From positions 1-8,888 of the forward strand of contig JABXJV010000584.1 of NCBI GenBank assembly GCA_013375355.1: a DNA stretch of 8,888 nt. Reading direction: 5' to 3'. Source of the stretch: Candidatus Helarchaeota archaeon. Lineage in GTDB: Archaea > Asgardarchaeota > Lokiarchaeia > Helarchaeales > JABXJV01. The notes under the pieces are model-generated. The model was not told the origin of the DNA and did not search any database. It was given only the letters and a program-made list of their open reading frames with translations. A program made the position numbers and the translations under genes. The first letter of the stretch is position 1. Each line of letters begins with the position of its first letter. Positions 6,295-8,888 of the stretch are shown here, in pieces.

Positions 6295-7368
6295 TTGGAA
6301 AAAATGGAAAGAATTAATTCAATTGATACATTAAGAGGGCTTTGTGTTATTTTTTATCTTATGTTTCATTTTGCCTCATGGTGGACTTCAGCCAGTGCGT
6401 TATGGCTTTTTGGATATTGGGAGTATGAATTATTATTATCTCCTATACCATATCTGGGTATGGTTGCAGCCCCAATTTTCATTATGGTCTCAGGAATGAG
6501 CCAAAGAATTGCAATTGAAAGAAGGAGAATGCAAAATTTCCCAGAATCAGAGATTCAAATTCATGTTATAAAACGTGGTTTAATCTTACTTCTTTTTCAT
6601 TTCTTTCTACATTTTCTTTATTTTTATTGGGAACCAGGAAGAAATGTCTGGTGGTGGGACGAAATAGCTACAATTGCAGTCTCTGGGATTATAGTCTATT
6701 ATACTTCTAAATTTCCAATAAAATGGAGATTAATTTTAATAGGTTTGATGATATTTTTTTATCCATCTTTGAGAATAATTCTCCATATGGAACTAGATTA
6801 TACTTTTTTTATATATAATGCACCATGGTCTTTGGATAGGTTTATTGCGGGTATGATCTCTAATGGGACATGTCCAATTATTCCACAATCATCCATGGCT
6901 ATATTTGGATCAATACTTGCTGAATATGTAATAAATACAAAAAATAGAGAAATGTCATTAAAATTATTATCAAAATTGCTAATAACCTTTATTTTAATAA
7001 TTTTTTTAAGTACTTTAATAAGATTTAATCCGAATTTTAGTCCTTGGGACCTAGGTTTTCATTTAATTCAAAGCTTTGGTATTTGGGGTTTGGTATTCTT
7101 AATAATTTATTGGATCCAAGATATTAATAAGGCCCCTCACCTCAGAATTTTTACTTTTTTAAGCAGTTTGTCCTTAACCTTATTCTATCTCCATGTAATT
7201 TTCGGATATACTGTTATTTTTTTAAGTGGAGGCGTTCAGAAGCTGTCAACTTATTCATTCTATTTAATTTTTATATTTTTTATATTAATTATTTTTATAT
7301 TGAGCACCTTTTGGAGTAAAATTAAATTTAAAGGAAGTTTAGAATTTTTCTTAAGAAATTTAAGTTAA
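6295..7368 (+). CDS. Multi-pass membrane acyltransferase, HGSNAT/DUF418-like (paralogue 4)
   Basis: From TTG 6295 the product is 357 residues, with about ten membrane helices. Landmarks are RINSIDTLRG (6-15), His25 in the first helix (LMFHF), AAPIFIM (58-64), KRG (93-95), YWIQDIN (272-278), His300 in LSLTLFYLH, and the tail GSLEFFLRNLS (347-357). Unusual points are a His- and Trp-rich stretch around residues 102-122 (FHFFLHF and then WWWDE) and Lys to Asn in the WIQDIK motif. The start is uncertain. ATG 6277 (six residues longer) and ATG 6304 are possible, and GTG 6238 would overlap paralogue 3 by 25 nt, which arises only because the conserved Glu-Trp codons contain GTG in another frame. It lies 32 nt after paralogue 3, so cotranscription is likely. 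Membrane acyl transfer is inferred from the family plan; substrates are unknown. Confidence 0.75.
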   Translation: MEKMERINSIDTLRGLCVIFYLMFHFASWWTSASALWLFGYWEYELLLSPIPYLGMVAAPIFIMVSGMSQRIAIERRRMQNFPESEIQIHVIKRGLILLLFHFFLHFLYFYWEPGRNVWWWDEIATIAVSGIIVYYTSKFPIKWRLILIGLMIFFYPSLRIILHMELDYTFFIYNAPWSLDRFIAGMISNGTCPIIPQSSMAIFGSILAEYVINTKNREMSLKLLSKLLITFILIIFLSTLIRFNPNFSPWDLGFHLIQSFGIWGLVFLIIYWIQDINKAPHLRIFTFLSSLSLTLFYLHVIFGYTVIFLSGGVQKLSTYSFYLIFIFFILIIFILSTFWSKIKFKGSLEFFLRNLS

Positions 7369-7413
7369 ATTTAATAATCTAATTTTCTTATCAAATTGGT
7401 AGCTTATTATTAA

Positions 7414-7418
7414 GTGAG
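7414..7418 (+). promoter_or_regulatory. Ribosome-binding box GTGAG before the start at 7424
   Basis: GTGAG lies 5 nt before TTG 7424 in the 55-nt gap after paralogue 4. No clear TATA element is seen in this gap, which fits readthrough from the upstream genes. Confidence 0.4.
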
Positions 7419-7423
7419 ATAGA

Positions 7424-8545
7424 TTGCAAAAAAAAACTAACGTTATCCCACCTAAATTAAAAATTCCAAGGCTTAAATCTGTAGATTTTTTAAGAGGTTT
7501 TGCAGTCTTTATTATGTTAGAATTCCATTTCGCAAATCTTTTTGTTATTCGTTCAGTTTTAGAGCCTATAACCATCATTCATTTTTTAGGAATTGTTGGG
7601 GCTCCCATTTTTCTCATGATTGTAGGGATTAGCGTAGTTTTATCAGTAAATAACCGGAGAAATAGGGGAGAATCAGAAGAAGAGATCAAATCCCATATTA
7701 TTAAAAGGGGATTAGTAATTACAATTATACATTTCATATTAAGTCCTACTGTATTTGGTCTTAAATCAGTCTGGGCTTGGGGAATTTTATCTTTAATTGG
7801 AATTTCGATTATAATTTCCCTTTATCTTGAAAAATATTCCGATAAAACAATTTGGTTATGTGCTATTGCGGTTATTATTATTAGTCCATTTTTAAGAGTT
7901 CTTTTAGATTACCAAGCAGATATGGCTCTTTATTTCGATTACAATTATCTAACTATCATTACTTATAAATTACCCTGGAATTTTTTTGCCTTTATTAGAG
8001 GCGTTTTAGTTACTCCAGGATTCCCTATATTTCCGCATATATTTTTTGTAATTGTAGGAGTATGGATGGGAAAATCTATTTTAAAACATGTTAATAACCA
8101 AAAAAATACTCCATTTCTTAAGAATTTAGTAATATTGGGGATTGTATTTATTATTATAGGCTTATTTTTAGAAATATTATCAAACCTTTATCCATTAACT
8201 CCGGCTGACAAAATGGTAGGGAACACAGGTTATAATTTTTGGTCACAAGGGATTGCTTTTTTAATTTTTGCATTATTCTATTGGATTCAAGATATTAAGG
8301 GTAAAGAAATCCAAATATTTAAAATCATAACATTCTTAGGAGAAATTTCTCTAACGATCCTCGTTCTTCATGCTTATTTTGGATGGTATCTTTTACCATT
8401 TTTCGGTGGACCAAATAGAATTTCATTATTTTCCCATTACATAATAGCTTTCTCTTTTTATTGTGGAATTTGGGTTTTACGCATTCTATGGGAAAAATCT
8501 AGGTATAGATATTCCTTAAAATGGATTATTGGAAAATTGAGCTAA
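7424..8545 (+). CDS. Multi-pass membrane acyltransferase, HGSNAT/DUF418-like (paralogue 5)
   Basis: This 373-residue membrane protein starts at TTG 7424, with a GTGAG box 5 nt upstream. Landmarks are RLKSVDFLRG (16-25), His35 in the first helix (MLEFHF), GAPIFLM (59-65), NNRRNRGE (76-83) and KRG (94-96), WGILSLIGISI (119-129, the helix resembling the family's leucine-rich second core), SPFLRVL (154-160), TPGFPIFPH (197-205), YWIQDIK (286-292), His316 in ISLTILVLH, and the tail YSLKWIIGKLS (363-373). The final motif has Lys in place of the usual Glu. The RGE and PGFxxFP segments pair it with paralogue 3. It closes the array and is followed by short T-runs. A membrane-bound acyl transfer role is inferred from the shared layout, with unknown donor and acceptor. 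Confidence 0.75.
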   Translation: MQKKTNVIPPKLKIPRLKSVDFLRGFAVFIMLEFHFANLFVIRSVLEPITIIHFLGIVGAPIFLMIVGISVVLSVNNRRNRGESEEEIKSHIIKRGLVITIIHFILSPTVFGLKSVWAWGILSLIGISIIISLYLEKYSDKTIWLCAIAVIIISPFLRVLLDYQADMALYFDYNYLTIITYKLPWNFFAFIRGVLVTPGFPIFPHIFFVIVGVWMGKSILKHVNNQKNTPFLKNLVILGIVFIIIGLFLEILSNLYPLTPADKMVGNTGYNFWSQGIAFLIFALFYWIQDIKGKEIQIFKIITFLGEISLTILVLHAYFGWYLLPFFGGPNRISLFSHYIIAFSFYCGIWVLRILWEKSRYRYSLKWIIGKLS

Positions 8546-8546
8546 A

Positions 8547-8564
8547 TTTTTAAGCGTTATTTTT
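8547..8564 (+). terminator. Two short T-runs after the acyltransferase array
   Basis: Five-T runs at 8547-8551 and 8560-8564 directly follow the stop at 8545, with no convincing hairpin. They may end the transcript of paralogues 3 to 5, since the next gene has its own 90-nt upstream gap. Confidence 0.25.
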
Positions 8565-8635
8565 AGAATTTTGTTATTATTAAATATCAAAATAAATAGT
8601 TAGGTTGTTACTTATTGAATTGAGGAAAATTTAAC

Positions 8636-8888
8636 ATGGACGTAATATTGATTAACCCGATTCCTTGGAACTTTTCTACATACAACAGAATCCATCATTT
8701 TGCAGAATTATTGTCAAACGATGGTAATAGGGTCCTATTTGTAAATTTTCCAAATGTACATTTTGATAAAGAAAAAGAAAAGGGAAGAACGATTCCCAAT
8801 TTGGAAATATGGCATAATCCTTACGAATTTGACCTAAATCTTTTTAATCGCTTAAAAAAGGGAACTCGTCTTGAATCTAAAATTGATT
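8636..8888 (+). CDS. Probable GT4-type glycosyltransferase, N-terminal 84 codons only
   Basis: ATG 8636 opens a frame that stays open to the window edge. The visible part begins with a short hydrophobic beta strand, MDVILINPIPW, then NRIHHFAELLSNDGNRVLFVNFP, the usual first strand, helix and second strand of a GT-B glycosyltransferase donor/acceptor domain. The same layout (a strand, a P-x-x-W segment, an R-x-x-x-x-A-x-x-L helix, then G-x-R-V-L-[FY]-V) is seen in TuaH-like and other GT4 enzymes of surface polysaccharide synthesis. No transmembrane segment is visible, so it should act on the cytoplasmic side. A GAGG box lies 10 nt upstream of the ATG. The catalytic C-terminal domain is outside the window, so the sugar specificity, and the family beyond a GT-B-like N-terminus, cannot be settled. 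Confidence 0.6.
   Translation, partial: MDVILINPIPWNFSTYNRIHHFAELLSNDGNRVLFVNFPNVHFDKEKEKGRTIPNLEIWHNPYEFDLNLFNRLKKGTRLESKID

Noticed and set aside
7360..7578. Minus-strand frame over the junction of paralogues 4 and 5.
   Set aside because: It covers the ribosome-binding box and the conserved first helix of paralogue 5 on the other strand, and its translation has no recognisable feature.
1..8888. CRISPR array, insertion sequence, tRNA or attachment site.
   Set aside because: No regularly spaced direct repeats, transposase frame, terminal inverted repeats or tRNA-like fold were seen by eye on either strand.

Overview
The window is a strongly AT-rich, gene-dense stretch that is most likely archaeal. 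Three starts have an A/T-only TATA-like element roughly 20 to 28 nt upstream. Nearly every start has a GTGA(T/G)-type ribosome-binding box, complementary to the 3' end of archaeal 16S rRNA, 3 to 5 nt upstream. TTG is a common start codon, and genes end in short T-runs with no hairpin. Low GC combined with an acyl-CoA dehydrogenase would fit an Asgard lineage such as Lokiarchaeia, but that placement is only a guess; no marker gene is present.

Layout. A minus-strand Wzx-like polysaccharide flippase runs off the left edge (1-1132). After a 329-nt divergent promoter region, everything reads on the plus strand. There are five related but clearly diverged multi-pass membrane proteins of about 357 to 399 residues (1462-2661, 2679-3818, 5174-6262, 6295-7368, 7424-8545). 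An acyl-CoA dehydrogenase (3884-5074) sits between the second and third. The first 84 codons of a probable glycosyltransferase (from 8636) run off the right edge.

The five membrane proteins share one ground plan: an N-terminal R-x-x-S-[IVL]-D-x-L-R-G motif, a histidine in the first membrane helix, an A-P-[IL]-F helix, an [KR]-R-G turn, a [YF]-W-[IL]-[QE]-D-I-[KN] motif, a second histidine in an L-[ST]-x-T-[IL]-x-x-x-H helix, and a C-terminal Y-S-L-E-W-like tail. This matches the transmembrane acyltransferase superfamily (HGSNAT_cat/DUF1624 and YeiB/DUF418, distantly OafA-like), whose members move acyl groups onto sugars or other acceptors at the membrane.

Reading them together, this looks like part of a cell-surface glycan locus. 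The glycosyltransferase would build, the flippase would export, and a bank of five membrane acyltransferases could decorate the glycan or its lipid carrier. The acyl-CoA dehydrogenase may tailor an acyl-CoA donor, or may be an unrelated insertion with its own promoter. Probable transcription units are the flippase alone, 1462-3818, 3884-5074, 5174-8545, and the unit starting at 8636. I saw no tRNA, rRNA, CRISPR array, insertion sequence or long repeat.
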